From Micromonospora arborensis (GTDB taxonomy: Bacteria; Actinomycetota; Actinomycetes; Mycobacteriales; Micromonosporaceae), in contig NZ_PYBV01000011.1 in assembly GCF_003205615.1 (NCBI RefSeq), positions 162,627 through 226,626 on the forward strand: a stretch of 64,000 nt of DNA, written 5' to 3'. The translations under genes were made by a program, and so were the position numbers. Every line of letters starts with the position of its first letter. The first letter of the stretch is position 1. The notes beneath the pieces were generated by a model. It made no database searches and was not told the DNA's origin. It worked only from the letters and a program-made list of their open reading frames with translations. This document shows, piece after piece, positions 33,727 through 42,505 of this stretch.

Positions 33727-34286
33727 CGGCGCCCCCCGGTCTCGACGTCGACCCCGGGCCGCTCGGCGGCGGGATCCGCGCCCGGGCCTGGTCGGCCGAT
33801 GTCCGGCCGGGACAGCACGATCGCGCCCACCAGGGCGGACAGCAGCAGCACGGAGAGCACCTCGAACGGCAGCACCCAGGATTGGAAGATCTGCTCCCCC
33901 AGCCGCTCGGCGGTGCCCGCCCGGGGCAGCGCGACCGTGCCCCAGCGGTACGCGTCGACGAGCAGGACGGTCAGCCCCAGCCCGGCGCCGCCACCGATCA
34001 GGGCGGCCGGCCAGCCCGGCCGGTCCAGGTCGTCGGAGGCGCCGATCGGGGCCCGGGTCAGCATCACCGCGAACAGCAGCAGGACCACCACCGCGCCCAC
34101 ATAGATCAGCACCTGCACCCAGGCCACCAGCTCGGCGCTGAGCACCAGGAAGTCGCCGGCCAGCGCGCCCAGGCACACCACCAGGTAGAGCCCCGCCCGG
34201 ACCAGGTGTTTCGTCGTCACCACCAGCACACCGGCGCCGACCGCCACCGCGCCGACGGCGAGCAGCAGCACGTCCGCGCCGGTCAC
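33723..34286 (-). CDS. nuoJ: NADH-quinone oxidoreductase subunit J
   Basis: 187 residues, GTG start. Five membrane helices; the helix-3 pi-bulge region carries ELVAWVQVLIYVGAVVVLLLFAVMLT. The hydrophilic C-terminal tail (about 155-187) is Pro/Gly/Asp-rich. It lies 43 bases after nuoI, the only loose junction in this run apart from nuoL-nuoM. Confidence 0.95.
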   Translation of the reverse strand: MTGADVLLLAVGAVAVGAGVLVVTTKHLVRAGLYLVVCLGALAGDFLVLSAELVAWVQVLIYVGAVVVLLLFAVMLTRAPIGASDDLDRPGWPAALIGGGAGLGLTVLLVDAYRWGTVALPRAGTAERLGEQIFQSWVLPFEVLSVLLLSALVGAIVLSRPDIGRPGPGADPAAERPGVDVETGGRR

Positions 34287-34329
34287 CGAGCCGCCCCCAC
34301 GGCTGGGGCCGGCACCCGACGGGCGGCCG

Positions 34330-34944
34330 TCACGACGCCGGACCTGGGTCGGCGCCGGGCTCGGAGCGTACCGATGAAGGGGCCGGACGCGGGGCGGACG
34401 CCTTGCGCGCGGCGGCGGTCTCCTCCTTGGCCGGCTCCCCGTTGGGGTCGTGTGCGGGCGGCGGCGGGACCGTGGCCATCCACTGACCGAGGTGGTCCTT
34501 GTCGTGCAGCAGGTCCTTGATGTCGTACTCGGCGTACTCGAACTCCGGCGACCAGTAGAGCGCGTCGAACGGGCAGACCTCGATGCAGATGCCGCAGTAC
34601 ATGCAGAGCGAGAAGTCGATGTCGAACTTGTCGAGCACGTTGCGCTGGCGGGGGCGGGCGGCGCCGGGCACCGCCACCTCCTCCTTGTGCGAGTCGATGT
34701 AGATGCACCAGTCCGGACATTCCCGGGCGCAGAGCATGCAGACCGTGCAGTTCTCCTCCGACAACGCGATCACGCCTCGGGAGCGGGGCGGCAGGTCGGG
34801 AGCCACGTCCGGGTACTGCTGGGTGGTCGACCGGCTGGTCATCGTCTTGAGGGTGACCGCCAGCCCCTTCACCAGACCCGCGCCGGGCAGGCTGCGCGCG
34901 CTGGTGGCGCCGGCCGGGTCGCCGTGCTCGCTGGGGTCGCTCAT
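34330..34944 (-). CDS. nuoI: NADH-quinone oxidoreductase subunit I (2x 4Fe-4S)
   Basis: 204 residues. Two [4Fe-4S] motifs for clusters N6a and N6b: [12 protein letters not shown] and [12 protein letters not shown], separated by about 42 residues, in the peripheral arm next to the membrane. The N-terminal helix (about 20-35) docks to NuoH. A disordered C-terminal tail of about 50 residues is Pro/Ala/Lys-rich, typical of actinobacterial NuoI. Start ATG at MSDPSEHG with AGGA 8 bases upstream; an in-frame ATG three codons earlier is possible. First gene of the I-J-K-L-M-N block. Confidence 0.95.
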   Translation of the reverse strand: MSDPSEHGDPAGATSARSLPGAGLVKGLAVTLKTMTSRSTTQQYPDVAPDLPPRSRGVIALSEENCTVCMLCARECPDWCIYIDSHKEEVAVPGAARPRQRNVLDKFDIDFSLCMYCGICIEVCPFDALYWSPEFEYAEYDIKDLLHDKDHLGQWMATVPPPPAHDPNGEPAKEETAAARKASAPRPAPSSVRSEPGADPGPAS

Positions 34945-35043
34945 GTCGACCATCCTGCCCTGTGGCCTCGGCGCGCGCGACCACCACCCGTGGGTCGACG
35001 GCCCTAGGGTGTACTCGGGGAGCGCGGACCGCCCGGAGGATCG

Positions 35044-35175
35044 ATGCCCGTCAAACTTGGGAGCTTCTACCCGCCGGAGGGCGGGTGGACCGTCGATGAC
35101 CTCGACAGGCTTCCCGATGACAATCGTCGCCGAGAGCTGCTCGACGGCATCTTGCTCATGCCCCGGGTCCGCTGA
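35044..35175 (+). pseudogene. Truncated Uma2-family (DUF820) N-terminus
   Basis: 43 codons from an ATG with GGAGGA 4 bases upstream: [26 protein letters not shown], the characteristic opening of Uma2/DUF820 PD-(D/E)XK-like proteins (WTVDDL..LPDDG.RYELLDG), then MPRVR and a stop. The remaining 140 or so residues, including the nuclease-like core, are missing. The 3' end overlaps the SnoaL-like gene on the other strand by 20 bases, suggesting deletion upon rearrangement. Confidence 0.65.
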
Positions 35176-35584
35176 CGACCGTCGGGGGCAGCATCTCGAC
35201 GCCGAGTTGTTGCAGCAACTGGAACAGCTCGTTGCAACTCCACACCTCGACGATCCGGCCCGCCGCGTCGAACCGCAGGAAGGTCGCACCGGAATAGCTC
35301 ACCACCTGCCCGGTCGGGAGCACCGGCCCGAACTGCCCGACGTGCGTGCCGGCGGCCCGCCAGTGCACGGCCACCCGCTCACCGGCCGCGACCACGTCCA
35401 CGATCTTGTAGCGGAGGTCCGGGAAGGCCGCCCGCCGCTCCCGGTGCCACGCCAACGTCGCCTCCGGCCCGGTGCCGCCCAGCCCCGGGCACTCCTCGGC
35501 GATCAACTCGTACGCCGACTCCTCCCGGCGGGCGTTCCACACATCCGCGATGAAACGCCGGGCCGTGGCCTCCACATCCGTCAT
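35156..35584 (-). CDS. SnoaL-like/ester cyclase family protein
   Basis: 142 residues, cone-shaped alpha+beta barrel of the NTF2-like group: an N-terminal helix pair ([26 protein letters not shown]), then [32 protein letters not shown] and [30 protein letters not shown]. Secondary-metabolite cyclases and many uncharacterised enzymes share this fold. No polyketide genes are near, so a cyclase role is not supported. Monocistronic between nuoI and the quinone reductase. Confidence 0.8.
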   Translation of the reverse strand: MTDVEATARRFIADVWNARREESAYELIAEECPGLGGTGPEATLAWHRERRAAFPDLRYKIVDVVAAGERVAVHWRAAGTHVGQFGPVLPTGQVVSYSGATFLRFDAAGRIVEVWSCNELFQLLQQLGVEMLPPTVVSGPGA

Positions 35585-35673
35585 GCCGGCAGGGTATCCG
35601 GGCCGGCTCGGCGTCGGTCCGCCGTAGATCGGTAAGGATGGGGTAGAGACAGTGACCGGACCGGGAGGATGAC

Positions 35674-36693
35674 GTGGGCGAGCAAACAGGCGGAAAGTAC
35701 GTCGAGCCGGGTGGCGAGTTCACCCGCGACCAGCGGTACATCGCCACGCGGATCACCGAGGACGGGCGCGACGGATATCCGGTGGAGCCGGGCCGGTACC
35801 GGCTGGCGGTCAGTCGGGCCTGCCCGTGGGCCAACCGCCTGATCATCGTGCGTCGGCTGCTCGGTCTGGAGGACGCCATCTCGATGGCGGTGGCCGGCCC
35901 GACCCACGACGCCCGGAGCTGGACCTTCGACCTCGACCCGGGCGGGCGGGACCCGGTGCTCGGCATCGAGCGCATCCAGGAGGCGTACTTCAAGCGCTTC
36001 CCCGGCTACGAGCGCGGCATCACCGTCCCGGCGATCGTCGACGTGCCGACCGGTCAGGTGGTGACCAACGACTACGCGCAGATGAGCCTCGACCTGTCCA
36101 CGCAGTGGGGCGCGTACCACCGCGACGGCGCCCCGAAGCTCTACCCCGAGCACCTGCGGGCCCAGATCGACGAGGTCAACGACGTGGTCTTCCGGGACGT
36201 CAACAACGGCGTCTACCGCTGCGGGTTCGCCGGCAGCCAGGAGGCGTACGAAAAGGCGTACCACCGGCTCTTCGACCGGCTGGACTGGTTGACCGAGCGG
36301 CTGACCGACCAGCGTTACCTGGTCGGCGACACCATCACCGAGGCGGATGTGCGGCTGTTCACCACGCTGGTCCGCTTCGATCCGGTCTACCACGGCCACT
36401 TCAAGTGCAACCGGCAGAAGTTGAGCGAGATGCCGGTGCTGTGGGCGTACGCGCGGGACCTGTTCCAGACCCCCGGGTTCGGTGACACCATCGACTTCGA
36501 CCACATCAAGCGGCACTACTACGAGGTGCACCGCGACATCAACCCGACCGGGATCGTGCCGCTCGGCCCCGACCTGTCCAACTGGGTCACCCCGCACGGT
36601 CGGGAGGCCCTCGGTGGCCGCCCCTTCGGCGACGGCACCCCACCCCCGCCGCCGGCCGAGCCCGTCGACCCCGCACACACTCCGCTGCGCTGA
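35674..36693 (+). CDS. Glutathionyl-hydroquinone-reductase-type glutathione transferase
   Basis: 339 residues; GTG start with GGGAGGA 3-4 bases upstream. Xi-class GST: thioredoxin-like domain with catalytic Cys50 in ACPWANR; the Tyr-containing helical domain follows (DVNNGVYRCGFAGSQEAYEKA, RYLVGDTITEADVRLFTTLVRFDPVYHGHFKCN). The family reductively removes thiol adducts from hydroquinones. Actinomycetes use mycothiol and not glutathione, so the physiological thiol is probably mycothiol (inference). A Pro-rich C-terminal tail is added. Convergent with nuoH. Confidence 0.9.
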   Translation: MGEQTGGKYVEPGGEFTRDQRYIATRITEDGRDGYPVEPGRYRLAVSRACPWANRLIIVRRLLGLEDAISMAVAGPTHDARSWTFDLDPGGRDPVLGIERIQEAYFKRFPGYERGITVPAIVDVPTGQVVTNDYAQMSLDLSTQWGAYHRDGAPKLYPEHLRAQIDEVNDVVFRDVNNGVYRCGFAGSQEAYEKAYHRLFDRLDWLTERLTDQRYLVGDTITEADVRLFTTLVRFDPVYHGHFKCNRQKLSEMPVLWAYARDLFQTPGFGDTIDFDHIKRHYYEVHRDINPTGIVPLGPDLSNWVTPHGREALGGRPFGDGTPPPPPAEPVDPAHTPLR

Positions 36694-36709
36694 GCCAGCG
36701 AGCCTCTCC

Positions 36710-36828
36710 GCTCAGGCGAGGTGGCCGGGTGGTGGGGGTGTTCGCGTCCGCTCAGGCGGGGTGGCCGGGTGGTGGGGGTGTTCGCGTCCGCTCAGGCGGG
36801 GTGGCCGGGTGGTGGGGGTGTTCGCGTC
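36710..36828 (+). repeat. 40-bp tandem repeat, three copies
   Basis: Three 40-base units (36710-36749, 36750-36789, 36790-36828) with the core ggtggccgggtggtggggg, the first differing by one base (cgag for cggg). They lie between the reductase stop and the long hairpin and are not coding on either strand by bias. Likely replication slippage. G-runs on the plus strand could form a G-quadruplex. Confidence 0.9.
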
Positions 36829-36829
36829 G

Positions 36830-36900
36830 CCTTTGCTCTGCTTCAACCCAGGCAACACTCATGCCGCGCGAGTGTTGCCTGGGTTGAAGCAGAGCAAAGG
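36830..36900. terminator. 31-bp perfect hairpin between convergent genes
   Basis: A perfect 31-bp inverted repeat (36830-36860 and 36870-36900) with a 9-base loop atgccgcgc. It is unusually A/T-containing for this genome (cctttgctctgcttcaaccc ...). It sits between the plus-strand reductase and minus-strand nuoH, so a bidirectional terminator is the simplest reading. Its length and perfection are also compatible with a small mobile repeat (MITE/REP type). Confidence 0.75.
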
Positions 36901-37005
36901 ACGTCGAGACGGGGTGGTTACCCCGGCGGGCGTCGGGCGTCAGGCCGGACCTCGCGCCGCAATCGACGCCGCGTCGGGGTCCGTGAGGGTGATGCCGCCG
37001 CGGCC

Positions 37006-37968
37006 TCAGAGAGCGATGCGGACCGCGGCGGTGAGGACCAGTTGCCCTAGGGAGGCCGGCACCAGCACCAGCCAGCAGAGGCGTTGGAGCTGGTCCTCGC
37101 GCAGCCGGGGGTAGGACACCCGCAGCCAGATGATCACGAAGGACACCGCGAAGATCTTGAGCAGCGTCCAGAGCCAACCCAGCTGATCGTCGGCGAACGG
37201 GCCCTGCCACCCACCGAGGAACAGCACCGTGGTCAGCGCGGCGATCACCACGATGCCGACGTACTCGGCGAGCAGGAAGAACGCGAAGCGCAGACCGGTG
37301 TATTCGGTCAGGTAGCCGAAGACCAGCTCCGAGTCGGCCACCGGCATGTCGAACGGCGGCCGGCGGATCTCGGCCAGACCGGCGACGAAGAAGATGATCA
37401 TCGCGGGTGCCTGCCAGAGCAGCCACCACGGCTGCCACGCCTCGACGATGCCGGAGAGGCTGAGCGTGCCCGCCGCCATCGCCACCGAGGCGGCGGCCAG
37501 CACCAACGGCAACTCGTAACCGAGCAACTGGGCGGCCCCACGCAGGCCACCGAGCAGGCTGTACTTGTTGGCCGACGCCCACGCCGACATCAGCACCGCC
37601 ACGACCCCGACACCGACCACGGCCAGCACGAAGAACAGGCCGATGTCCAATGGTTGCCCGACCAGGTCGTTCGGGCCGAGCGGAATGACCAGCAGCACCA
37701 GCAGGTAGGGCACCAGGGCCACCGCCGGGGCCAGCCGGAACACCGCCCGATCCGCCTCGCGCGGGGTCACGTCCTCCTTCTGCACGAACTTGACCCCGTC
37801 CGCGACCAACTGGGCCCAGCCGTGAAAGCCGCCCGCGTACATCGGGCCGAGCCGGCCCTGCATGTGCGCCATCACCTTGTGCTCGGCCTGGCCGACCAGC
37901 AACGGCAGGGTGAGGAACGCGACCAACACGCCGCCCACCCGCAGCACCAGCTCCACCCAGAGCGGCAT
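37006..37968 (-). CDS. nuoH: NADH-quinone oxidoreductase subunit H
   Basis: 320 residues, eight membrane helices. NuoH forms most of the quinone chamber. Conserved blocks: HMQGRLGPMYAGGFHGWAQLVADGVKFVQKEDV (first charged loop), GWASANKYSLLGGLRGAAQ-type segment (here AWASANKYSLLGGLRG), EIRRPPFDMPVADSELV with the acidic quinone-site residues, and LRVSYPRLREDQL near the end. The ATG overlaps the nuoC stop by one base. nuoI does not follow directly; three genes intervene. Confidence 0.96.
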   Translation of the reverse strand: MPLWVELVLRVGGVLVAFLTLPLLVGQAEHKVMAHMQGRLGPMYAGGFHGWAQLVADGVKFVQKEDVTPREADRAVFRLAPAVALVPYLLVLLVIPLGPNDLVGQPLDIGLFFVLAVVGVGVVAVLMSAWASANKYSLLGGLRGAAQLLGYELPLVLAAASVAMAAGTLSLSGIVEAWQPWWLLWQAPAMIIFFVAGLAEIRRPPFDMPVADSELVFGYLTEYTGLRFAFFLLAEYVGIVVIAALTTVLFLGGWQGPFADDQLGWLWTLLKIFAVSFVIIWLRVSYPRLREDQLQRLCWLVLVPASLGQLVLTAAVRIAL

Positions 37969-38792
37969 CAGGTCGTACCCCCGTCGTCGTCGGTGCGGCC
38001 GTCGCGGGCCGGCGGGTCCGCGACCGGATCCGACCCCGGCTGGTCGGCCGGGCCCGCCCCGTCAGCGGGCGCGGCCGGGCCGTCTGCGGATGCGGCAGAC
38101 CGGGGAGTACGCGCCGGACGGGCCCCCGGGGCGGGCCGCGCCGGACGTTCACCGGCGGGCCTGGCCGGGGTGCCGCCACGCGGACCCTCCCCCACACCAC
38201 CAGCGCCGGCCGGGGTGGGCGTGGTGCCCCACTCCCCCGGAGCGGGAACGCCCGGCGGGCGGATCGGTCGACGCCCACCACCGGCCTCGGACTCGCCCGG
38301 CTCCTTCGCGCCCGGCCAGGGCTTGGCCACCCGGGAAGCGAGCACGAACTCCTTACGCAGCGGGTGCCCCTCGAACTCCGGCGGCAGCAACAGCGGCAGC
38401 AACTCCCCGTGGCCGGCGAAGTCGATGCCGAACATCTCGTGTGTCTCCCGCTCGTGCCAGGCCGCGCCCGGGTAGACGTCGACCACCGAGGCGACAGTCG
38501 GCGCGCTGCGCGGCAACCGGGTACGCAGCAGCACACCGTGTCGCAGCCGCGTCGACCAGAGGTGCGCCACCACGTCGAAGCCTTCGGTCAACTCGTCGAC
38601 CGCGGAGAGCCAGTCGAAGAAATCGCAGGCCAGCTCGGCGTCGTCGCGGGCGGCACGAACGGCCGCCAGCCAGCTCTCCGCCGGCACGTCGACGGTGGCG
38701 CGGGCGAACCGTTGCCCACCGGAGACCGACGGGGTCGCCGCAACCGGCGCGAGCAGCGCCACCAGCCGAGCGCCGAGGGCTTCGGGAGTCAT
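37968..38792 (-). CDS. nuoC: NADH-quinone oxidoreductase subunit C with Pro-rich tail
   Basis: 274 residues. The 30-kDa subunit core is at about 1-165: LACDFFDWLSAVDEL, VYPGAAWHERETHEMFGIDFAGHGEL and the closing HPLRKEFVLA. Normal NuoC is about 170-220 residues; here the last 105 residues are a Pro/Ala/Gly/Arg-rich, probably disordered extension. nuoD, almost always next to nuoC, is absent; nuoH follows directly. ATG start chosen at MTPEALGARL. Confidence 0.9.
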   Translation of the reverse strand: MTPEALGARLVALLAPVAATPSVSGGQRFARATVDVPAESWLAAVRAARDDAELACDFFDWLSAVDELTEGFDVVAHLWSTRLRHGVLLRTRLPRSAPTVASVVDVYPGAAWHERETHEMFGIDFAGHGELLPLLLPPEFEGHPLRKEFVLASRVAKPWPGAKEPGESEAGGGRRPIRPPGVPAPGEWGTTPTPAGAGGVGEGPRGGTPARPAGERPARPAPGARPARTPRSAASADGPAAPADGAGPADQPGSDPVADPPARDGRTDDDGGTT

Positions 38793-38910
38793 GCCGCTGA
38801 TCCTAGGACCTCCCGCCGGTACGAGCCCGGCCCGCGCCCGTCCGCCGCCGATGCCCGACGATCTGCCGGCTTTGGGCGCGGCGTCGCCGTCGGCGGGGAA
38901 AGATGAGGGC

Positions 38911-39957
38911 GTGCGCGCTGTGACTGTGACACCCGGGGTCGCCAATACGCTGCGCCTCATCGAGGATCAACCCGAGCCGGCTCCCGAGGAGGGCTCGATC
39001 CTGGTCGAGGCCCTGGCGGTGGGAATCTGCGGCACCGACCACGAAATCATCAGCGGCGAGTACGGCGAGGCACCGCCGGGCGCGGACCGCCTGGTCATCG
39101 GGCACGAGTCGTTGGGCCGGGTCCTGGAGGACCCGACCGGCACCCTGCAACCCGGCGACCTGGTGGCCGGGGTGGTCCGGCATCCAGACCCGGTGCCCTG
39201 CTCCAACTGCGCGGTCGGCGAATGGGACATGTGCCGCAACGGGCAGTTCACCGAGCACGGCATCAAGGGCCTGCCCGGCTTCGCCCGGGACCGCTGGCGG
39301 CTCCAACCACGCTTCGCGGTCAAACTCGACCCGACGCTGTCGCGGGTCGGCGTGCTGCTCGAACCGACAAGCGTGGTCGCCAAGGCGTGGGACCACATCG
39401 AGCGGATCGGGCACCGCGCCGAGTGGCAGCCCCAGACGGTCCTGGTGACCGGGGCCGGGCCGATCGGGCTGCTGGCCGCGCTGCTCGCCACCCAGCGCGG
39501 GCTCGCCGTGCACGTGTTGGACCGGGCGACCGAGGGCCCGAAACCGGAGCTGGTCGCCGCCCTCGGTGCCACCTACCACGCGGTTCCGGTCAATGATCTG
39601 CCCTTCGAACCGGACGTGGTGGTCGAGTGCACCGGGGCACCCACGGTGGTCCTCGACGTCATGTGCAAGGCGGGGCCAACCGGGATCGTCTGCCTGGCCG
39701 GGGTGTCCAGCGGCGGCCGGAGCATCGACTTCGACGCCGGGGCGCTCAACCGCGCGCTGGTCCTGGAGAACAACGTGGTGTTCGGCTCGGTCAACGCCAA
39801 CCGCCGACACTGGGACCTCGCCGTGGAGGCCCTCACCCGTGCCGACCAGGGCTGGCTCGGCTCGCTGCTCACCCGCCGGGTGCCGGTGGAGGCGTACGCC
39901 GAGGCGTACACCGCCGGGCCGGACGACATCAAGGTGGTGCTGGAGTTCGCGTCCTGA
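38911..39957 (+). CDS. Zinc-dependent glucose 1-dehydrogenase-like MDR oxidoreductase
   Basis: 348 residues, GTG start with GAGG 4 bases upstream. Medium-chain dehydrogenase: catalytic Zn ligands Cys40 (GICGTDHE) and His65/Glu66 (GHESLG); lobe cysteines C97, C100 and C108 (CSNCAVGEWDMC). Rossmann motif VTGAGPIGLLAALLA; LENNVVFGSVNANRRHW and the C-terminal VPVEAYAEAYTAG are typical of the glucose/galactose dehydrogenase branch. The acceptor NAD(P) preference is unclear. Divergent from nuoC (118 bases). It interrupts the nuo genes. Confidence 0.85.
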   Translation: MRAVTVTPGVANTLRLIEDQPEPAPEEGSILVEALAVGICGTDHEIISGEYGEAPPGADRLVIGHESLGRVLEDPTGTLQPGDLVAGVVRHPDPVPCSNCAVGEWDMCRNGQFTEHGIKGLPGFARDRWRLQPRFAVKLDPTLSRVGVLLEPTSVVAKAWDHIERIGHRAEWQPQTVLVTGAGPIGLLAALLATQRGLAVHVLDRATEGPKPELVAALGATYHAVPVNDLPFEPDVVVECTGAPTVVLDVMCKAGPTGIVCLAGVSSGGRSIDFDAGALNRALVLENNVVFGSVNANRRHWDLAVEALTRADQGWLGSLLTRRVPVEAYAEAYTAGPDDIKVVLEFAS

Positions 39958-39973
39958 GCGACGCCCCGCCCGA

Positions 39974-41290
39974 TCAGAGGCCCGGCAGCCGGCCGTTGCG
40001 GAACAGGTCGACGAAGAGCTGGTGATCCTGTCGGGCGCGCACCCCGTACGCGTGCGCGAAGTCCACCAGGTGGGTGACGAAGCCCGACTCGTCGGCGTCC
40101 ACCGCAGCGACGATCGCCTCCTCGGTGGAGTAGTCCACCAGGTCGTGGCTGGATTCGTCGTCGGCGACCGAGTGCATCCGGGCCACCGCCCGACCGAGGT
40201 CGACGAGAACCCCGGTCAACTCCTCCGGCTCGTTCACGTCCGACCAGTCCAGGTCGGCCGCGTACGGGGAGACCTCCGCGACGAGCTGGCCGACCCCGTC
40301 CAGCTCGGTGAAGCCCAGCCACGGATCGGCGTGCGCCTGCAACGCCCGCTGCGACTCGGCGGTCCGGTGCCCCTGGTGCTGGAAGTAGCCGCGGACCGAC
40401 TCGTCGGTGACGTACCGCGCCACGGCCGGCACCTGCGCCTGCTTCATGTAGATGACGACGTCGTTCTCCAGGGCCTGGGTGTGCCCCTCCAGCAGCAGGT
40501 TGTACGACGGCAGGCCGGCCGAGCCGATGCCCACCCCCTTGCGCAACACCACGTCCTTGATCCGCGCCTCGACCGGCCGGAGCTGCGTCGACGCCACGGG
40601 CAGGGTGCCCAGGTAGTCCTGGAAGGCGGCACGAACCTTGTCGCGCGTGGCGTCGTCGATCTCGAAGACCCCGTCACCGACGGAGAAGCGTCGCTCGTAG
40701 TTGTCGATGGTGGTCTGTGCGGCGAGCAGGTCGACGCGGGTGCTGAGCCGAGCCTGCTGGAGCACCCGGCGCAGCACCCCGTCGGCGTTCTCCAGGGTGA
40801 TCGAGCCGATCGCGTCGTCGCCGCCGGCGGCGATCGCCCGCAGCTCGGTCAGGTACGAGCGGGCGAAGCCGGCCACCAGCTCCCCGATCGAGGTGTCGGA
40901 GAGCGCCTTGCTGTAGCCGAGCAGCGCCACGCTGGCCGCGAGCCGGCGCAGGTCCCAGGTGAACGGCCCGACGTACGCCTCGTCGAAGTCGTTGACGTTG
41001 AAGACCAGTTGCCCGGAGGCGTTCATGTAGGTGCCGAAGTTCTCCGCGTGCAGGTCGCCGTGGATCCACACCCGGCTGGTCTGCTCGTTGCTGAACCGGT
41101 CGTCGGCGAAGTCGCCGAGCTGGTCGGCGTAGAACAGCGCGGCGCTACCCCGGTAGAAGGCGAACGGGGACGCCGCCATCTTGCGGAACTTGCGGCGGAA
41201 AGCGGCCGGGTCGGTCGCCATCGACGCGCCGAACTCCTCGGTGAGCACGTCGACGATGTGGGCGGACCGCTGGTCCGTGGAGCTGGTCAT
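39974..41290 (-). CDS. DUF2252 family protein
   Basis: 438 residues. Protein-kinase-like/aminoglycoside-phosphotransferase-like features: FYRGSAALFYADQLGDF, the catalytic-loop-like WIHGDLHAENFG (about 95-106) and metal-site-like VFNVNDFDEAYVGPFTWDL (about 117-135). A lysine in DVVLRKGVGIGSAGL and IYMKQAQVPAVARY are further conserved blocks. The family is common in actinobacteria; the substrate is unknown. ATG at MTSSTDQRS. Convergent with the dehydrogenase (16 bases between stops). Confidence 0.88.
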   Translation of the reverse strand: MTSSTDQRSAHIVDVLTEEFGASMATDPAAFRRKFRKMAASPFAFYRGSAALFYADQLGDFADDRFSNEQTSRVWIHGDLHAENFGTYMNASGQLVFNVNDFDEAYVGPFTWDLRRLAASVALLGYSKALSDTSIGELVAGFARSYLTELRAIAAGGDDAIGSITLENADGVLRRVLQQARLSTRVDLLAAQTTIDNYERRFSVGDGVFEIDDATRDKVRAAFQDYLGTLPVASTQLRPVEARIKDVVLRKGVGIGSAGLPSYNLLLEGHTQALENDVVIYMKQAQVPAVARYVTDESVRGYFQHQGHRTAESQRALQAHADPWLGFTELDGVGQLVAEVSPYAADLDWSDVNEPEELTGVLVDLGRAVARMHSVADDESSHDLVDYSTEEAIVAAVDADESGFVTHLVDFAHAYGVRARQDHQLFVDLFRNGRLPGL

Positions 41291-41513
41291 GTTGGGCAGG
41301 CTAGCCCGGCCCGGCAATCCCGTCGTCGGAAACCACCTCGTCCCGGGTGGCCGACGGGTGAATACGGGGTGGCGGCGGACCACATGATCACCGATGCTGG
41401 GTCGCAGCACATTGACGGTTGTTCAGCGGCAACCAAACCATGGGTCCGCTGACGTCTATCCAGTCAGCCGGCGCGACCGACGCCGGGCGCCATCACGGGA
41501 GGACCACAGCTCC

Positions 41514-42446
41514 ATGTTCAGAAAAACGGGGACACTGCTCACCGCCGTACTGCTCGGCCTGACCGCGACTGTCGCCACCGCCGGACCGGTGGCCGCCGCA
41601 CCCGCGGACACCGTCGGTGGTGAGCTCTCGCTCACCAGGCTGATTTTCAACCCGACCGAGCGTGGTTATCAGGGCAGCGTCGAGCTGACCGTCACCAACA
41701 CCGGCAGCGAAACCGACTACCTGTACTACAAGATGCGCGAGCCGGTGCCGGGGGCCTTCGAGTTCAGGGGCAGCGATTGCGATTCGGTCGACATGAGGGT
41801 GGAGCAGAACCGCCGGGTGGCCAACTGCTCCTCGCCGGACTGGATGACGCTTGACCCGGGCGAGAGCTTCCGGGTCACGTTGGACTTCCAGGTGTTGACC
41901 AACCCGCGAAACTACCCGATGAGCATGGGCGGAGGTTGGGTCGAGCTTTACTCTGTCGAACAGGACGAGCCGGTGGCGATCAAGTCGTTCGGCGCGCTGT
42001 TCCGCTCCACCACCGGGTCACTGATCCGCCCCCGGCCGTATGTCCAGGACACTCAGCCGGACGCCGCCATCGAGTCGGTGGGCCCGGTGACCCTCGACCC
42101 GGAAGGCAGCGGCATGCTCCTCCTGCCGGTCACCATCAGCTACCGGGGGGATGCGCCGCACTACAGCCTCGACATCAAGGCCAGTCCACTGCCCGCCGGG
42201 TCGCTGATCCACTACACGGTGCCGGCGGACGGCCCGGTCGGATCGAACCAGGCCCTGGTGCCGGGGGTGCAGATGATGGCCGGCGAGGTGCGTAGCTTCG
42301 GGTTGCTCATCAGCCCGCCGACCGACCCGTCCGACGCGCAGGACGTCATCACCCTGGAGCTGTTGACCAACTGGTACGGGGGCCCCGACGCCAACCCGAG
42401 TGACAACACCGCCCAGACCACGCTGGCCGTGAGCGCCAACAGCTGA
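41514..42446 (+). CDS. Secreted hypothetical protein with beta-sandwich repeats
   Basis: 310 residues. Signal peptide at 1-29 (MFRKTGTLLTAVLLGLTATVATA, cleavage near VAAAPA). The mature part has two beta-rich domains with the CARDB/DUF11-like hallmark SVELTVTNTGSETDYLYYKM and VTISYRGDAPHYSLDIKAS, plus a C-terminal stretch SDNTAQTTLAVSANS. Two Cys (GSDCDSVD, NCSSPDW) may form a disulfide. GGAGGA about 10 bases upstream of the ATG. No family named. It is convergent with nuoB. Confidence 0.75.
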   Translation: MFRKTGTLLTAVLLGLTATVATAGPVAAAPADTVGGELSLTRLIFNPTERGYQGSVELTVTNTGSETDYLYYKMREPVPGAFEFRGSDCDSVDMRVEQNRRVANCSSPDWMTLDPGESFRVTLDFQVLTNPRNYPMSMGGGWVELYSVEQDEPVAIKSFGALFRSTTGSLIRPRPYVQDTQPDAAIESVGPVTLDPEGSGMLLLPVTISYRGDAPHYSLDIKASPLPAGSLIHYTVPADGPVGSNQALVPGVQMMAGEVRSFGLLISPPTDPSDAQDVITLELLTNWYGGPDANPSDNTAQTTLAVSANS

Positions 42447-42505
42447 CAGTTTCGCTCCGACCGCCGCTCGGATCTGTCCGGCCGGCGGTCGGGCTGCTTC
42501 CGCCG

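Noticed and set aside
35156..35584. Polyketide cyclase in a biosynthetic cluster
   Set aside because: SnoaL folds are widespread and no polyketide synthase or tailoring genes are in the window.
36710..36900. CRISPR array
   Set aside because: Repeats are directly adjacent without unique spacers, and no cas gene is near.
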